Of a DNA stretch of 64,000 nt, positions 10,386-22,950 are shown one piece after another (position 1 is the first letter of the stretch; each line of letters opens with the position of its first letter). The translations under genes and the position numbers were made by a program. Source of the DNA: Anaspis maculata (taxonomy: Eukaryota > Arthropoda > Insecta > Coleoptera > Scraptiidae); NCBI GenBank assembly GCA_949128115.1, contig OX421968.1, forward strand, positions 51,725,423-51,789,422, in the 5' to 3' direction. Under the pieces are notes generated by a model. That model was not told where the DNA came from and did not search any database. It worked only from the letters and a program-made list of their open reading frames with translations.

Positions 10386-12283
10386 ATATGTTACGTTATG
10401 TTATATAGGTTTATAGGTACCTAGGTTGTGGTACCATAGGCACAAGCAGGCATACACACCATAGGAGTGTAGACGAATACGAATGCGTGCCTGATGAATA
10501 CGCCACTGCAAACTGAAAATGCCTGGGACAATCTTTTTGAGAAACATTCCTCGAGACATTCCTTCTTGCACAATTGGAACGATGTTCAACGCTTTCGTTA
10601 CATCAGTTCCGCAGTTTCTGTGTCCGTTGAGAGCTTTAATAATTTACTTAGTCTGGCTAAAGCGCTTTCATAAATAATAAGTTGTTAATTAACACCCTTA
10701 TTATTTTTTATAATTCTGTTATAACATGCTCGATCATCTTCTCTACGAGTTCGCGCGCGCATAAAAATCCCTTCTTGAGTACAGTTACAGTGTTAATCAT
10801 CTAATGGGATCTCGTTCCACATCACACGGCTATGCTATGGCAAAATTAAAAGTATTTACTGCGTCCAGTTTTCAGCTGCCGGGTGATCTCCCCCGAAGCT
10901 GGTGTGAGAGTGTAATATATTATAACGGTAGTGTGCCTTTCTGATTTATTGGCCAATGAAAATCTACTTTCCCTATTAGTGTATTTGTTTAGGTCAACGT
11001 GATAAATTTCGTGCTTATTTCTTGGTGCAGACTGGTTGTAGACTTTGGCTTTTGCCTCTGCATTTACTATCATGGGGCTCGGGGTTTAGGGCCTGTGTAT
11101 GTATATTATGGAGATAATCCATGTGAGTGAAACCGTTGAATACCGCTGGAACAATATAATATCAGCCAGAGAAACCAAAGTGAAATTTATGACCGTATAT
11201 GATGATAAAGTTGATTGCCTTAGTGTTAGGTAAACTCAGGGTATGAGCGCGTCAGGGCCTCTCTCTGTATCTGACGTTAACATTTTAAAAGAGAACGCGT
11301 CGCACTCACAAAGGCCAAACGTTATCTCTTTGAGGTAAAAATAAATTCCACGACATAATGTTTTTTTCAAGATATCCGCTGGAACTCTCCTCCCTCCCCG
11401 ATATACTATTATAATTATTATGCTCCCGTGTGGAAAATTTTTGATTTCCAACCAGCGTTGAATCAATTAAGCGCATCCCTTGGATCTCTTGCGGTGGTGA
11501 GTCATTCGGGAAAGCCTCTTGTTTTTGAAAAAAAGATTTTGGCGAAGATCAAATGGAGGATGAATCCATCTCTTTCCAAGACAGCTCTTGACAAGTGAGG
11601 CAAAGTGCAATTTGTATGAAGTCTATAATTATCATGTTCAAGGTCTGTACAGTCCGAATTAACTCTGTTAACTCGTGTTAGTACTATTAATGGATTCAAG
11701 TCACTACATTCGAGGCATTTCCGTTTCTTTGAACGTTTTCGGGGTTACAGTCTGAATAGTTTAGCCACCGACCACCGACCCTGTTAATCTATAAATCAAC
11801 ATGTGGACTGTCCAAGACCGCATCTGAGTTGAGGCAAATTTATCATCGCCATAACAGAACAACCACAAAATTTAGGTATTCGTGAATGAATCTTTTGCCC
11901 GATAAACGTTACCTACCCTTTTTTGAACCGAGCTGAGCTGCTTAGCATATGAACACGGCCGCTGCTCCTGGTGGGTCGTATGAACCATTGAAGTCTCGAT
12001 TGAAGCACTAAAAATTTGCTGCACATCCAAGAATAGTGCTTCAAGCGTGCCTGGCCTCATTACAGAACTTACGATCACAGAATAATCATGAAATCTAGTG
12101 CTCATTTTTTGCCGATAGATACCGGTCAGCAGTGGGCATGTTCATTAAACGACTGATCCAAAACCATGTGGACCTGTTGTTCGTTCGTCTATAAATATAA
12201 ACTTCGCAAACTGCTTCGGAATATCAGGAATTTGTTCGCGCTGTTACTCAACCGTAGTCTCTCGGTAGTCCAAAAATGTGTCC
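10386..12283. other. No recognisable gene
   Basis: Apparently single-copy sequence. Short frames (for example 10846-11073 minus, 11236-11466 minus, 11872-12105 minus) show no known motif and no convincing splice architecture. I see nothing I can support as a gene. Confidence 0.4.
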
Positions 12284-13093
12284 AGACCATTTAAGTAAAA
12301 TTTATACAGGGTGACATGTAAAACGGTGTAACGTTGCTGTGTGTATGCATGCGCCCATTTGAAGTGTTTTTCTTCTGAACTCCAACATCGAAGGCATAAA
12401 AGATAAGACTGAACCTCGAAACGCTCTTTGAATTATCACCGCAACTTCTCCATTTACAGAGTGTTCGTGATTTTTCAGTGCTAACATTTTTTATTCACAA
12501 CCGATATTTTCAAAATTCAAGGCTCCACTTCAAGCTGAAACTTCAAATAAGATGACCTCAAAATGGGAAAATAAACATTCAAAATGAAGGGGTTGCATTG
12601 AAAGTGGCAGTGGCCCAAAGTTGCATCGGTCCCGGCATCTGGTTTGGGATGAGAATTGACTGAAAATCAATTTTGCCTTCGAACGTATCATTTATTCTGA
12701 CCATTTTCCGATATTTCGGATCTGAATGAGACAAGAACTTTGAATGAAGGGACCAAATTACTACAACAGTTACATCAGGGCAGAACCAGCTTTCTTGCTC
12801 TTTGAGGTTTGAGCTTTAATATGAATGCCGTGGACTTTGGAATTCGGTCAAGAATGAAAAAAATGCTACCCCTGAAAAACCTAAAAGTTGTTTTTTTTTT
12901 AATGCCATACGGTGGAATGAAGAAGTTACGAGAATGAATCTAGAAACTCCTCAAGGTATGAGGTTACTTTGAAAGCCTTATTCAATGTTGGAATCCAGAA
13001 AAAATGTTTTCTTACAATGGGAGCATGTTGAACCATGGCAATTTTGCAACGTTTTACATGTCACCCCGTATAAACTTTACTTGGGTCGTTTCG
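12284..13093. mobile_element. Palindromic element, about 0.8 kb, diverged arms
   Basis: The left boundary contains TTTATACAGGGTGACATG and the right is the mirror, CATGTCACCCCGTATAAA. Interior words also pair, for example CTCCAACATCGAA with TTCAATGTTGGAA. If the ends are CAGGGTG and CACCCCG, TA flanks the element (12305-12306, 13069-13070). Arm similarity continues about 20 bp further outwards, so the true ends are uncertain. Arms are visibly more diverged than in the other palindromes. No coding capacity. Confidence 0.7.
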
Positions 13094-13412
13094 AGTTCTC
13101 CATTCATCATTATGGATTACAGAATGATCGGGCTGGATTGTAGGTAGATTAGGGGTGGTCGTTTGGTCTTGGAGAATTCTTTCTGCAATGCGAGGAGGGG
13201 GCGCGGAGTATTGCTCCAGGAAGGCCTAAAAACCTGGGTGTCGCCCGTTAACCAGGAGTCCGCATAATGGCGACTAAGCTTCCCCTTAGCTATGCTCTCC
13301 TTTGATAAATGCTGTTCCACCTTGAGTCGGGATATTTTTTCCTCGTGGTTTCCTTTCCACCTCGGTCCATGCAGGTATTGAAGCCAAGACACTCTAAATC
13401 AAAGATCCGTAA
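13094..13412. other. Non-coding or unknown; left part of a locus split by the next element
   Basis: A 91-codon minus-strand frame (13117-13392) has no recognised domain. The sequence continues on the far side of the 13421-14438 insertion (14447 onward). Confidence 0.3.
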
Positions 13413-13420
13413 GACATGAC

Positions 13421-14438
13421 GATGGCAGCTGTTAGCTTAGAAAGCTCATAGCTTAGAATGAGCGTATGTTAGAAAAATGAGCTTGTTGCGTATGTTAGGA
13501 AGTTTCCCGATGACACCCGAAAGCGGGGCTTCTGAGATGTACTAATCGGCCTGAAAATATTTCCATGTCTAGTTACTTTCCGTTGTTGATGACTTTCGAA
13601 TTTTCCAACATACCTACGCTTTTTCTAAGCTACGCTATTACCGGAAGGAGCATATAGGTTAGAAAAATGCGATGGTGGCCGGTACACTAGAAATTACCTA
13701 CTTCGAGTGCATGTATTTTGTGCTGTGTCCTTCTTATTTCTCAATTATTATTAGAAGTGCTGTTTGAGCAAAAATACCCTCCTTTGTCCCAAAAATTTTC
13801 CCAATGTGAAAGCATATAAATTGATGAAGTACTGCAGAACTTTTTTTTTGCCCCAACCCAATAATTATTTTACATTTCTCAATTTTTTAACAGTAAGAAA
13901 CATAATCGGAACACATGAAAAATGTATAATAATGAATAAAATACAAAAAAAAAGTACAAAATAATGGAAAACTAAATAAGTAAGTAGCAGGTAGGTAGAA
14001 TAAACAACAGTTGCAAAAAACTAATGGGCGACTTTCCTTGCCTTTAATTCGGAAAAGTTACTGCGGAAAGGGGGGGTATTTTTGCTCAAATAGCTCCTCT
14101 AATAATAATAATTAAGAAATAGCAGTACACAGCCCAAAATACATGCACTAGAAATAATTTCTAACGTACCGGCCACTACCGCATTTTTCAAACATACGCT
14201 CCTTCTAACCTATGCTCCTTCCGGTAGTAGCGTAGCTTAGAAAGAGCGTATGTTAGAAAATTTGAAAATCATCAACAACGAAAAGTAACTAAATGGAAAT
14301 ATTTCCAGGCCGACTAGTACATTCCGAAAGCCTCTCCCTCGGGTGTCATCGGGACACTTTCTAACATACGCAACAAGCCCATTTTTCTAATATACGATCA
14401 TTCTAAGATACGCACTTTCTAAGCTAACAACTGTAGCC
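13421..14438. mobile_element. 1.0-kb palindromic element with 8-bp target duplication
   Basis: GACATGAC is directly repeated at 13413-13420 and 14439-14446. The arms are mirrored along their length: GTTAGCTTAGAAAG pairs with CTTTCTAAGCTAAC, and GGTGTCATCGGGA with the corresponding left-arm word. The central part is AT-rich with a TTATTATTAGA-type segment. An 8-bp duplication points to a superfamily such as hAT, P or Merlin rather than Tc1/mariner. Words like CGTATGTTAGAAA recur several times within each arm, giving the arms an internal repetitive texture. No protein recognised. Confidence 0.85.
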
Positions 14439-14446
14439 GACATGAC

Positions 14447-14870
14447 CACAGCGATGCAGGGTTCAATGTATCGGACTGGGTGGGGGGTCCTTTTAGTACC
14501 CCTACCAGTCCGGCGCCGTTGAACCGTGTGCAAACCTTAAGAGACGATACTACAGCCGGATGTGTGCCTACTCCGTTAGTTCACATCCCAGGGCCGGCAC
14601 CAACACAGTACCGGGCCCTAAAGGAAGCTAACCAGGTGGCACCGCGTGGAGGTGAAGCCAGGACTTTACCACTCTAGATCGGGCCAAGTAACGGTGCAAA
14701 CAAATTCCAAATCGTCAGAAGCAACTAGGAGATGAACCGATTCACAGAAGGGAAAAATTTACGGTGTGACGTGTTCGATGTTGCGGGGTTTATTTGCCTA
14801 GAAATTAAGGGAATATTATTGAAATTTTCATTAGGGAAATCTTAATTTTGGATAAGTAGTACTATCTACT
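14447..14870. other. Unknown GC-richer stretch
   Basis: Contains a small hairpin (GGACTGGGTGGGGGGTCC region against GTACCCCTACCAGTCC) and a 65-codon proline-rich frame at 14480-14677 that I do not recognise. It could be the untranslated part of a retroelement, but nothing decisive is visible. Confidence 0.3.
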
Positions 14871-14878
14871 AGTCGAAG

Positions 14879-15010
14879 GTGATCGTGGACAACCAGTCAG
14901 CGATGGAGCTAGCGAAGAATCTCGAGCTGCATAGAAGAAGCAAACACACAGACGCTTTTTGCCATATCCGATCAAAACTAGACTACGGAAGTATCTCCTA
15001 CTCGACAGCA
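14879..15010 (+). pseudogene. Ty1/copia retrotransposon RNase H fragment
   Basis: The frame reads VDNQSAMELAKN, then HRRSKHTD, then IRSKLDYGSI. This matches the C-terminal RNase H region of copia-type Pol, where [CV]DNQSA, HxRxKHID and HFIRE are standard landmarks. Only about 40 to 60 residues are recognisable. The usual D-x-x-TK ending is absent and there is no integrase or LTR nearby, so this is a decayed fragment. The reading frame starts at a GTG codon, not a genuine start. Confidence 0.75.
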
Positions 15011-15506
15011 AGAGAATCTCACACTAAAATCGTGGACACAATCCCTTACTCGGCTGTGAAAATTGCACTAGGAGCTTTTTGCACTGATCCAGCTATCAGC
15101 ATGATTGTTATTTATGCCTCGCTGGTGAACCCCCACTGTGTTTTCGAAGACTTCTTACTAACTTCTCACATCGAACCTCGCCACCAATCTGGTAGCTCAG
15201 CCAACTTGAAATCCCAATAACTTTTCCTCCACTTTCCACTTTTTTTTGAACAATTTCAAAATCTTTCTTCTAAAGCTGAAGCCTCTCACTGTCTTCATAT
15301 GAAAAGCTAAATCGTCTGGAGAAAAAAAAAGTTTCACCATTCCTAAAAAATACTGCCCTGGACCCCTGGCATAATACAATCACTTATCAATCTTGGACTC
15401 AACAACCTGTACGAATCAACTGACTGTATACCTATGTTCTGAAACACCACCATTACAAATATTGGCCGAATTCAATCACATCATACCATACCAAAATCAC
15501 TCTATT

Positions 15507-15815
15507 ATTATCTACACCGATGCATGCATCCAAATCGGACGGTGGGGTAGGATCAGCAATAGTTAACTCCAACAAACAGATTCAAGTTCCACCTACCTGT
15601 TTGTATCGTTTACAGATGAACTCTTAGCAATTTTACAAGCATTCAGTTACGTAACAGCACAAGTATGCTCCAAAAACCCACTGGTTCAAAAAGGTAAAAT
15701 TAATTGTCCAACCAGCTCGATCCATTTCTTCTACACACGGTCTTGTATCGGCATCCCCGGAAATAAATACGCGAACAAAACAGCTGAAGAAGCTTCGCGG
15801 ATCTGTTCCTACCAA
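15507..15815 (+). pseudogene. Non-LTR retrotransposon RNase H remnant
   Basis: Three blocks in different frames follow the order of an RNase H domain: IIYTDA then SKSDGGVGSAIVNSN (15507-15570), TDELLAILQAF (about 15612-15645), and GIPGNKYANKTAEEASR (about 15747-15800). The last is the typical H-x-GI-x-GNE-x-AD block with the Glu and Asp changed to Lys and Asn. Frameshifts separate the blocks. This domain terminates I- and Jockey-type ORF2 proteins. Confidence 0.7.
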
Positions 15816-17998
15816 ACGATTCAAAAAGCCTGTGTTTCGAAAAATCATTGGAAGAGAAGATTTTCTGACCGCGCAAATTTGAACGCGATTAATAGCTAAA
15901 CGAGAGAAGTGATATGCCCTCGTGGACTTGTTGTTGATCAATCAATCCTCTTCAGCTTTATTTGTGACGACGGTTTTCATGTATCTTTTACCGTTCTTTC
16001 AACGTTCCAGGGAGAGGACGGCGGCGCAAGATTTTCCCATCTTCTACATTTTATTTTTCCATAGTTTCCGGACTGGTGGAAAATGTAATTCAGGTTTTTC
16101 TGATTCAGTTTTTCATACTTTTTGAATTTGCCAATTGTGAGTGCGTAAAAACGCCCCAGTGTATGGTATTTCACATTGAAAGCTTTGATATCTGCTACCC
16201 TTTGCATGTGACGTCACAGCGAGCGATAGACATAATAAGCTAACAATCATGCGCACTGGCATGGCGGTGTGAGTGTATCGTGGTCGTGGTCGTGGTCGCA
16301 TCGTAGCCTTCGATCGCTCAGCATATATGTATTATGTTCATCAATATTGCTCTTTCCAAATAAGTTAATTACCTAGGCAGTCAAGTAGCCTTTTTTTCCT
16401 ATCTTTGTTCCAGCTCTCGATACAAATTTGCAATTACAGCTACACATTTCTGAATGCACGATATGTGAACCACATTAGAATTTTTCAAAATATCGTGGAG
16501 TCTCTGGGGTCTTTGGCCTCTAAATTATTCTTATCTGAATTGGATTTTTTTGAATATCCCTATTTTTCGTTGAGCTGTCTATCACTTCCCATGCTTGAAA
16601 GTAGGTACTAATTCTAAATTCATTTGAGTTGGGTATACATACATATCTGGATAACTCCTCAAAATATCACAAGACAGGAATATTCACCTTAAACCTCCCC
16701 CCTCCCCCGCGGTCGAATTGGAAAACGAGTCGCGCTTGAATAAATTGCTGATTGGCAAGGAAATTCACGGTTAACGTAATTTATTGTAACAAAGCCAATT
16801 GGAAAATGATTCATTTTATCCTTATGCGTTAATCTGGTTCAAGTGGAACGAGATCCGTAAACTTGATTCGTGTAGATTTTGCTGTATTTCCTTCACGATG
16901 GTGATGGCTCGCGCGGTACAGCTTACACATAGTCCAGACAAGCAACGCCAAGAACATCGATTGAATATATCCAACTTTTGAGAAAGTTTTATTCATAATT
17001 GGCGATTTCTCTGGGAAGTTCAGTTGTTGGTGCTGCGGCGACCAACGAGCAAAAGCTGTCGAACCGGCGCTTGTATTATTGTGCATCCCGTTATTCCCGT
17101 TTGAATGCAGATGTAGATATCCACAGGTATATCGTATATCGATAGAAAACGTGTGGATGTCGCCAATGTAAGCTGTTTCAGTGTTCACTGTTCAATTCTG
17201 TGTTCTGTGTTCTGTGTGTATTGTGTGTGTGCAGCGTTCGCTATACTTCCTCCGTTCGGCACCCGGTTTCCGAATCGATAAATTAAATGAATCCGGAAGA
17301 TTGTATTAATTATCCTTGCCAAGATAGGAGCATTAACGCATGTCAAAAAACGAATAAATTGAAGTTAAAGTAAAGTACATCTATAAAGTTGTTCTTTTTG
17401 CTCCTACATCAAGACACATAAGATACTACATCTCTAATGTATGCCACACGATTGGTCCGGTAGTCTGGCTGTGTGCCCATTCTTCGCTGCCGTCGCCAAA
17501 GCGGTCGTCGTCTACGATACGAGACTCAAGTCAGAACAAATAAACCTAATACATAGCGTGTACGGCTATTTCGGCGCTGCCCAACGCAAACTCGACAGAA
17601 ATTTAATTGTCGTTTAACATCGCCAAAGAAACTAACTACTACAAGAAGCGCAAAAAACAGGGCCACGGCCAATATACGTCGGTCAACAATTATTGTTGTT
17701 ATCTAAGCACGACCGTCGTAAACATTCCGGCAAAAACAAATTACCGGGCGAACTATTCCCGGCCATATCGCAAACGGCTCGCTTCGCTCGATCCGAGAAA
17801 AATTTCAACCAGTCCATTTCCCTACCTCGCGGTATGTTTTAGAAATAGATAAATTAATATAGTTTATAATCATAAATTCCACAAAGGACAAAGATATCAC
17901 CCTCAATTATAGAAATCCTTGTCCAGAATTTTTTGTTACTTCGCAGAAATCATTTATTTCGGTACAATTTCACAAAACGTACATTACACATGTTATAA
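15816..17998. other. No recognisable gene; scattered regulatory-like words
   Basis: Largely single-copy DNA. Contains a perfect CRE octamer TGACGTCA (16209-16216), a short TGGTCG repeat (16277-16298) and a TGTGTTCTGTG-rich stretch near 17195-17230. The frames at 16829-17188 (minus) and 17607-17852 (plus) have no known motif. Confidence 0.35.
16277..16298. repeat. TGGTCG short tandem repeat
   Basis: Three to four copies of a CGTGGT hexamer. Confidence 0.75.
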
Positions 17999-18000
17999 TA

Positions 18001-19482
18001 AAGTGCTCGCCAATTGAAATGGTCCACCCAAAAAATACAGTCACATTCAAAGTGTCAGAACTTTTGAATAAATGAACTATTTTGAATCGTTTTATGTTTT
18101 CTGATAAGCTCACGTATTGGACTACAACATGTCGTGGGCCGTTTTTGGTACAGGTGTTTCGTATCAATTATACAGGGCGCTCAATCAGGTACCGCAAAAA
18201 TGGAAAAGTTCGAACTGGTCCCATTTCACAAAAAATAATTTTTGGTTTTCTCCAAGTGTTTCAGGGGAGTTATTATAATCATAACTCGAATCATTTTTAA
18301 AATTTTTCGCCTATCTGCTTTAATTACAGGGTGATCTCAAAAATGTAATCTTTTAGTTTTGCAGTAATAACTTTATTCGTTGTTGGCCGATTTTGGAGAA
18401 TGAGGGCTCTTGTTGAAGCTGAAGGATCAGGTCAGAAGGATCGAGGATCACAATTGACTTAAGATGAGAATTCTGGAAAAAAGATTGAATCAAAAGTGAC
18501 TCAAATGACAAACTTGCTAGAGATCCGGTTTAGGGAAGGTATCAAACAAATAACAACTTGTCTTCAAACAAACCATTCTTTCTGAACATTTTGAGGTGTT
18601 TCCCATTTGTATGAGGTGAAAATTGTGGCATTGAATCCAAATCAGAAATGAATGCTTCCAACGAAAAATTCTGGACGTTTTTCACCTAAAAATAGACGTA
18701 ACCTGGGTTATGAAGATCAGAACTGGTGCCTATCTCTTTAAATGTGAAGGAAACATTCGACAATAATAAGGTAGCCTAGGTTACGTGCATTTTCAGTCGA
18801 GGAAGGTCCGGTATTATCTTCTGCAAAGTGAATTTGTAAAATGGGTCCCGCATCGACAATTTTCATCACTTAAAATCGGAAAATACCTCAAAATGTTCGG
18901 AAATAAAAGTCTGTTTGAAGACAAGTTGATTTTCATTTAGTTTTTCCCCTGAACCTGATTTCTATGGTGCTTCATACTCAGGTCACTTTTGATTCCTTCG
19001 TTTTTTCAAAAATTTTGTCCCCAGTCAGTTCCGATCCTCGAACCTTCTCATCTGAGTCTTGAGCTTCAACAAAAGCCCTTATTTTCCAAAATCGACCAAC
19101 AATTGGAATAGATATAAATGCCAGACCAGAAGGTTGCATTTTTGAGATCACTGTGTAACTGGAGAAGATAAGACTCAAAATTTTGAAAACTACCTCAAGG
19201 TATTGGAACAACATCTTCCCTAAAACACTTGGAAAAAACAAAAACCATTTTTTGTGAAATGGGACCAGTTCAAACTTTTCCATTTTTGCAGTACCTGATT
19301 GAGCGCCCTGTATAATTGATACGAAACACCTGTACCAAAAACGGCCCACGACATGTTGTAATCCAATCCGTGAGCTAATCAGAAAACTTAAAACGATTCA
19401 AAATAGTTTATTCATTCAAGAGTTATGTCACTTTGAATGTGACTAATTTTTTTGGGTGGACCATTTCAATTGGCGAGCACTT
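18001..19482. mobile_element. 1.48-kb palindromic element, TA target
   Basis: Ends are AAGTGCTCGCCAATTG and its mirror. TA flanks both (17999-18000, 19483-19484). Arms of about 0.73 kb meet near 18740, where ACGTAACCTGGGTTA pairs with AGCCTAGGTTACGT, so there is almost no loop. Inner landmarks pair too: AACTTGTCTTCAAACA near 18560 with TGTTTGAAGACAAGTT near 18910, and the CAGGGCGCTCAATCAGGTAC block near 18170 with its mirror near 19295. Indels between arms show some age. No coding capacity. Confidence 0.9.
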
Positions 19483-20016
19483 TAATTAAATAAAAATAAT
19501 AAAGTTTATTAGACCACTACCACTGGATCAAATGGTGAAACTGACATCGTCACAAATAATTATACAGGTGTCCCGAAAATATACCAACAACGTCTTAGGG
19601 CAGTTTCCTCTCATCAAAACAAGAAAAAAAGTTCTCATTAACATGGGTCCGGAAACGCTTCCTAATGAACTACGGCCCCTGAAAGTGGGACCGTGAAGAT
19701 GGTTTGTATTCAATATCTCCGAAACCGTTCAAGGGGAATAAACCAAACTTGACACATCCACTAACCTGCTTATGCCCAACAAAATTAAGCAAGATAATTT
19801 TGAAATAATTCACCAGGGATGGGCCAGGCTGAGGTGTGGGAGGAAAAATAATCCTTACTTCTTGAATGTAAATTTTCTCCAAATTCAACAAAAAATTATG
19901 AAATATTGGGGTTTTCTACTAAAAAAAAAACGTATATCTGTTCGACTTCGATAGACGCACCCGTTTACGAGATAATTGAGTTTGAATGTATGAAAACGTG
20001 ATCAGAAAGGCTGATT
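19483..20016. other. Non-coding; possible transposon end
   Basis: At 19561 a TATACAGGTGTCCCGAAAA word resembles the terminus of many small insect DNA elements. A matching end was not found locally; a TGGGACACCTGTA word lies at 25945 but is far away. No gene. Confidence 0.3.
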
Positions 20017-20424
20017 TTATGATTTTCTTCCGCTGTTACTGCCACAGCAGATTATACCATAGCTGAGCTGTAGCGTGACACCATTCCAGCTGTAATCAAA
20101 ATACCTAACCGTTTCAGCTCTACTATAAGACATGACTGTGCACTTGGAAACGGTGATATCGAGCTTGTTGCAATTGTACGAGGGAAAAATGTGGTTCAGC
20201 GCAGCCTGCAGGCATAAACAGTCCTTCTCGCTCTTTATGGGTCCATATATTTTGAGATCATCAGCGTTAATCAGGCAATCAGCATTCAAACCCAGGACGA
20301 GGTAATTGACAATCACATTGAAAAGTAGAGGCCCCAAGACCGAGCCCTGCGGCACTCCTGAACGCTGGATGTAGCAGTGGGATCTGAAGCCATTGCACTG
20401 AACAAACGATGATGTCATGTGCAA
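20017..20424 (-). pseudogene. Non-LTR retrotransposon reverse transcriptase fragment
   Basis: A 135-codon frame carries SGVPQGSVLGPLLFNV at residues 22-37 and INADDLKIYG at 52-61. These are reverse transcriptase motifs of the Jockey/I type of LINE. The catalytic box reads NADD instead of FADD or YADD, so the enzyme is probably inactive. The fingers, endonuclease and C-terminal regions are missing. It abuts an R1 copy at about 20440. Confidence 0.85.
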
Positions 20425-20441
20425 GTAGCCCTTGAAAAACT

Positions 20442-20801
20442 GTATTCAGAACAGTTTAAAGTATTACCCTATCTGCCATTTGTGCAATAATAATAAAAAA
20501 TGTCGAAGCTTAAAACTTTACTATTCAATTATTTAAAATCTATCCGATGGATTGGAACAAAACTTGGCAGGAAGCAACAAAATTGAAGAGTCAAATGAGG
20601 TCTGTAGCGGCCGTTTTCCATCATTTTCCAGATAAGCGTTATGAATTTTCGAAATTCATCCTAGCCGTTGCCACCCGAGAGAGCCTCTCGCCCGTGTTTT
20701 GACAAAGACGACTCGCTTTTGAGACGAGATCGATTTTTTTCGAAAATTTCAAACTGATATCGAAGTGGATTGGATTGGGCGTCGTGTAGACCCATGTTCA
20801 A

Positions 20802-20848
<47 letters not shown>

Positions 20849-21410
20849 TAATAATAATGATACATTTATTGCTCCAATAATTTTTACATAATTTTGAGCA
20901 AGGAGCTCGTAAGATAGAAAAACAGATCAGAATCAAATTAAAGACACAAATTCTAATAGCTACGCAAACACCTCCGACAAAATGATGAAAAATGAGGAAA
21001 AAAGTACTCCTGTGAACCATCCCACCTCTACATACTTCCCATTATAACTGAACAAGAGACAGACACTCTCAGTGCTCGAGTCGCTCACCCCCCTCCCCCC
21101 ACCCTCGAATCTCAAGCCATTCCCGTTTTGAGTCTCCAGTCACCAACCATCCTCCCCCTGAACAAAAGCCCTCAGTCGCAAGCACTGGTCGACACGGTTC
21201 CGGTTTTCCGACGGTAATTTTCCGTGAATTTGAAAAAACTGCAGTGCAAATTTCGACATGCGGTGAGCCGGCCCCACGAAATATTAATTTCACGTGCAGA
21301 CATGCTGGGAATGGAAGTTGGAGGAGAGGTTGGATAAATTTTCGCAGGAAGAACTTTTGAAATCTGGGTTTTCGAGACCGGACTTGAATGATGGAGCTTA
21401 AAAATTCATG
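20442..21410 (+). repeat. R1, copy 2 (with internal insertions)
   Basis: Begins AACTGTATTCAGAACAGTTT and runs through GTTGCCACCCGAGAG and GTCGTGTAGACCCATG. After an AAT microsatellite and about 300 bp of unmatched sequence it resumes at GGTTTTCCGACGG (about 21203) and ends near GAGACCGGACTTGAATGATGG. It lacks the SINE-like insert of copy 1. Confidence 0.65.
20801..20859. repeat. AAT microsatellite
   Basis: About 59 bp of AAT repeats with one AAC interruption, inside R1 copy 2. Confidence 0.95.
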
Positions 21411-22625
21411 CGGGCTTAACTTTCGGGAGGGGTAGTAAGAAATAGAGGAAAATCTTCGAAACAATTCCTTGCGCTACTAACCCAAATAGAGCAGCAAGTT
21501 ACCTCCACTTAGGATAATCTGAGCCTCACGACCCGGCTACTGGAGGTCGAAAAATTAGCGCCATTTTGAAAAAAAATTGTCTGATTCAGAAGGCAAAAAA
21601 GGGTCTTGTGTGGGAGTGTCTTTTCCAATATTTGATGGGTCGCTGATTACGATTATGATAGGTAAAATACGACTGGAGTTACGAAGTTGAAGTAACTTGA
21701 ACTACCCCATGATTTCATGGATAAAGTACTCGTTGAGGATAGAAATAGTAGCAGTAACACGCCAACGTATTCAGCCTTTTTTATGGAAATTATATTATGC
21801 TATTAAACATAAAGTAGGCTTCGCTTCAACTCGCGACAGCTTCTAAGCAGATGTCCCGATTTGATTAGTTGTGGTCTTGAATTGACAAGAAAGGTGTATC
21901 CGTTTATATTTTAGTAACTAACTTTTATAAAAAGCAACGAGAACAAGAGAAGGCCTATTTTAAATGGTTTCTGCCATCTTGAATTTTGATATGTCGGCCA
22001 TTTTTAAATACGGAGATGATAGCCTATTCAGTTGGTTAGCCAGTGCTGAAAACTTCGATACAATCGGTGGTAAAATGAAAATTTCAGAAGGAAAAGTTGC
22101 GATTACTCTTCAAAAGATTAGTTTCCCATTTTCACTTTCCCCTCCCTACATTCTTAGCCCGCAAGAAATTTTTTTTAGGAAATTTGGGCCAAATTGTTCA
22201 AATAGGTCTAAAGAGCAAATGTACCACACGGCCTGCTTTAATCATTACATGTTAATTGCGGTATACCATTTGATTTTAAATCGAACCACGGGCACTATTA
22301 TAGCCGGCATCATCAAGTGACAGATGACCTCTGAGTCCCTGACGGACTGAAATTATTGAAAAGGTCCTCCTGTCCTGACGTTCGATATTTTAATCAGAGA
22401 GAGAACGGTACTTACGATTACGTCGTAACTAGCATCATGAGCATTGAAAATATTGGTGTTATTCTGATCGGGCACTTCGGAATTTTTCCGAAATTCTGAG
22501 CTTTAGGTCAGTTTTAATTACCTACGAATTTGTGCGAAGTCACACTTTGAACTGGAAACTATTTCTTATTTCGAGTGATTTCAACTTTGAATTTTGAATT
22601 GAATTCTACTACCAAGTATGATATA
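21411..22625. other. No recognisable gene
   Basis: A 118-codon plus-strand frame at 21964-22320 begins MVSAILNFDMSA and has no known motif. The rest is AT-rich and unremarkable. Confidence 0.35.
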
Positions 22626-22626
22626 C

Positions 22627-22810
22627 CGGGTGATCATTTGAAAAGTATCCATCTGCAATAACTCCCGATTCTTAATGAGGATGTCTTCGAGCAAAAAGCG
22701 GCCGATTTTTATATCGAGGGGGACATCTGAAACATACATTAGCGAGTTTCTATCTTCAGCCCCCTCGCCCCCACCCACCCCAACTTCAAAATTTCAAATG
22801 ACACTACTTG
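22627..22810 (+). repeat. Fragment related to the arm of the 57018-58649 palindrome
   Basis: CCGGGTGATCATTTGAAAAG, a CATCT[CG]CAAT word, TATCGAGGGGGACAT and a CCACCCACCCC-rich tail occur in the same order as in the arm of the later palindrome (CGGAGTGATTTTTTG, CTCGAGGGGGACA, ACACCCACCCCT). No mirrored partner lies nearby, so this looks like a solo or broken arm. Confidence 0.5.
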
Positions 22811-22825
22811 CTCTTTGATATATCA

Positions 22826-22950
22826 AATCAAAGGCCAGGAGGTACTTGCTCCAAAGGATTAGCGTAGCTATTCAGCGGAGTAATGCGGTTAGTTTTTTGG
22901 GAACTATTCCTCCTACGGCTGTTTTTGACAAATTATTTTATTTTCAAGTT
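22826..22950 (+). pseudogene. C-terminal scrap of the retrotransposon found at 50711-51742
   Basis: The frame reads LLQRISVAIQRSNAVSFLGT and continues PPTAVFDKLFYF. This lines up with the end of the 50711-51742 protein (LKQKISIAIQRGNAASVMGT, then EEIFYIL). It is on the opposite strand to that copy. Only about 35 residues survive. Confidence 0.7.
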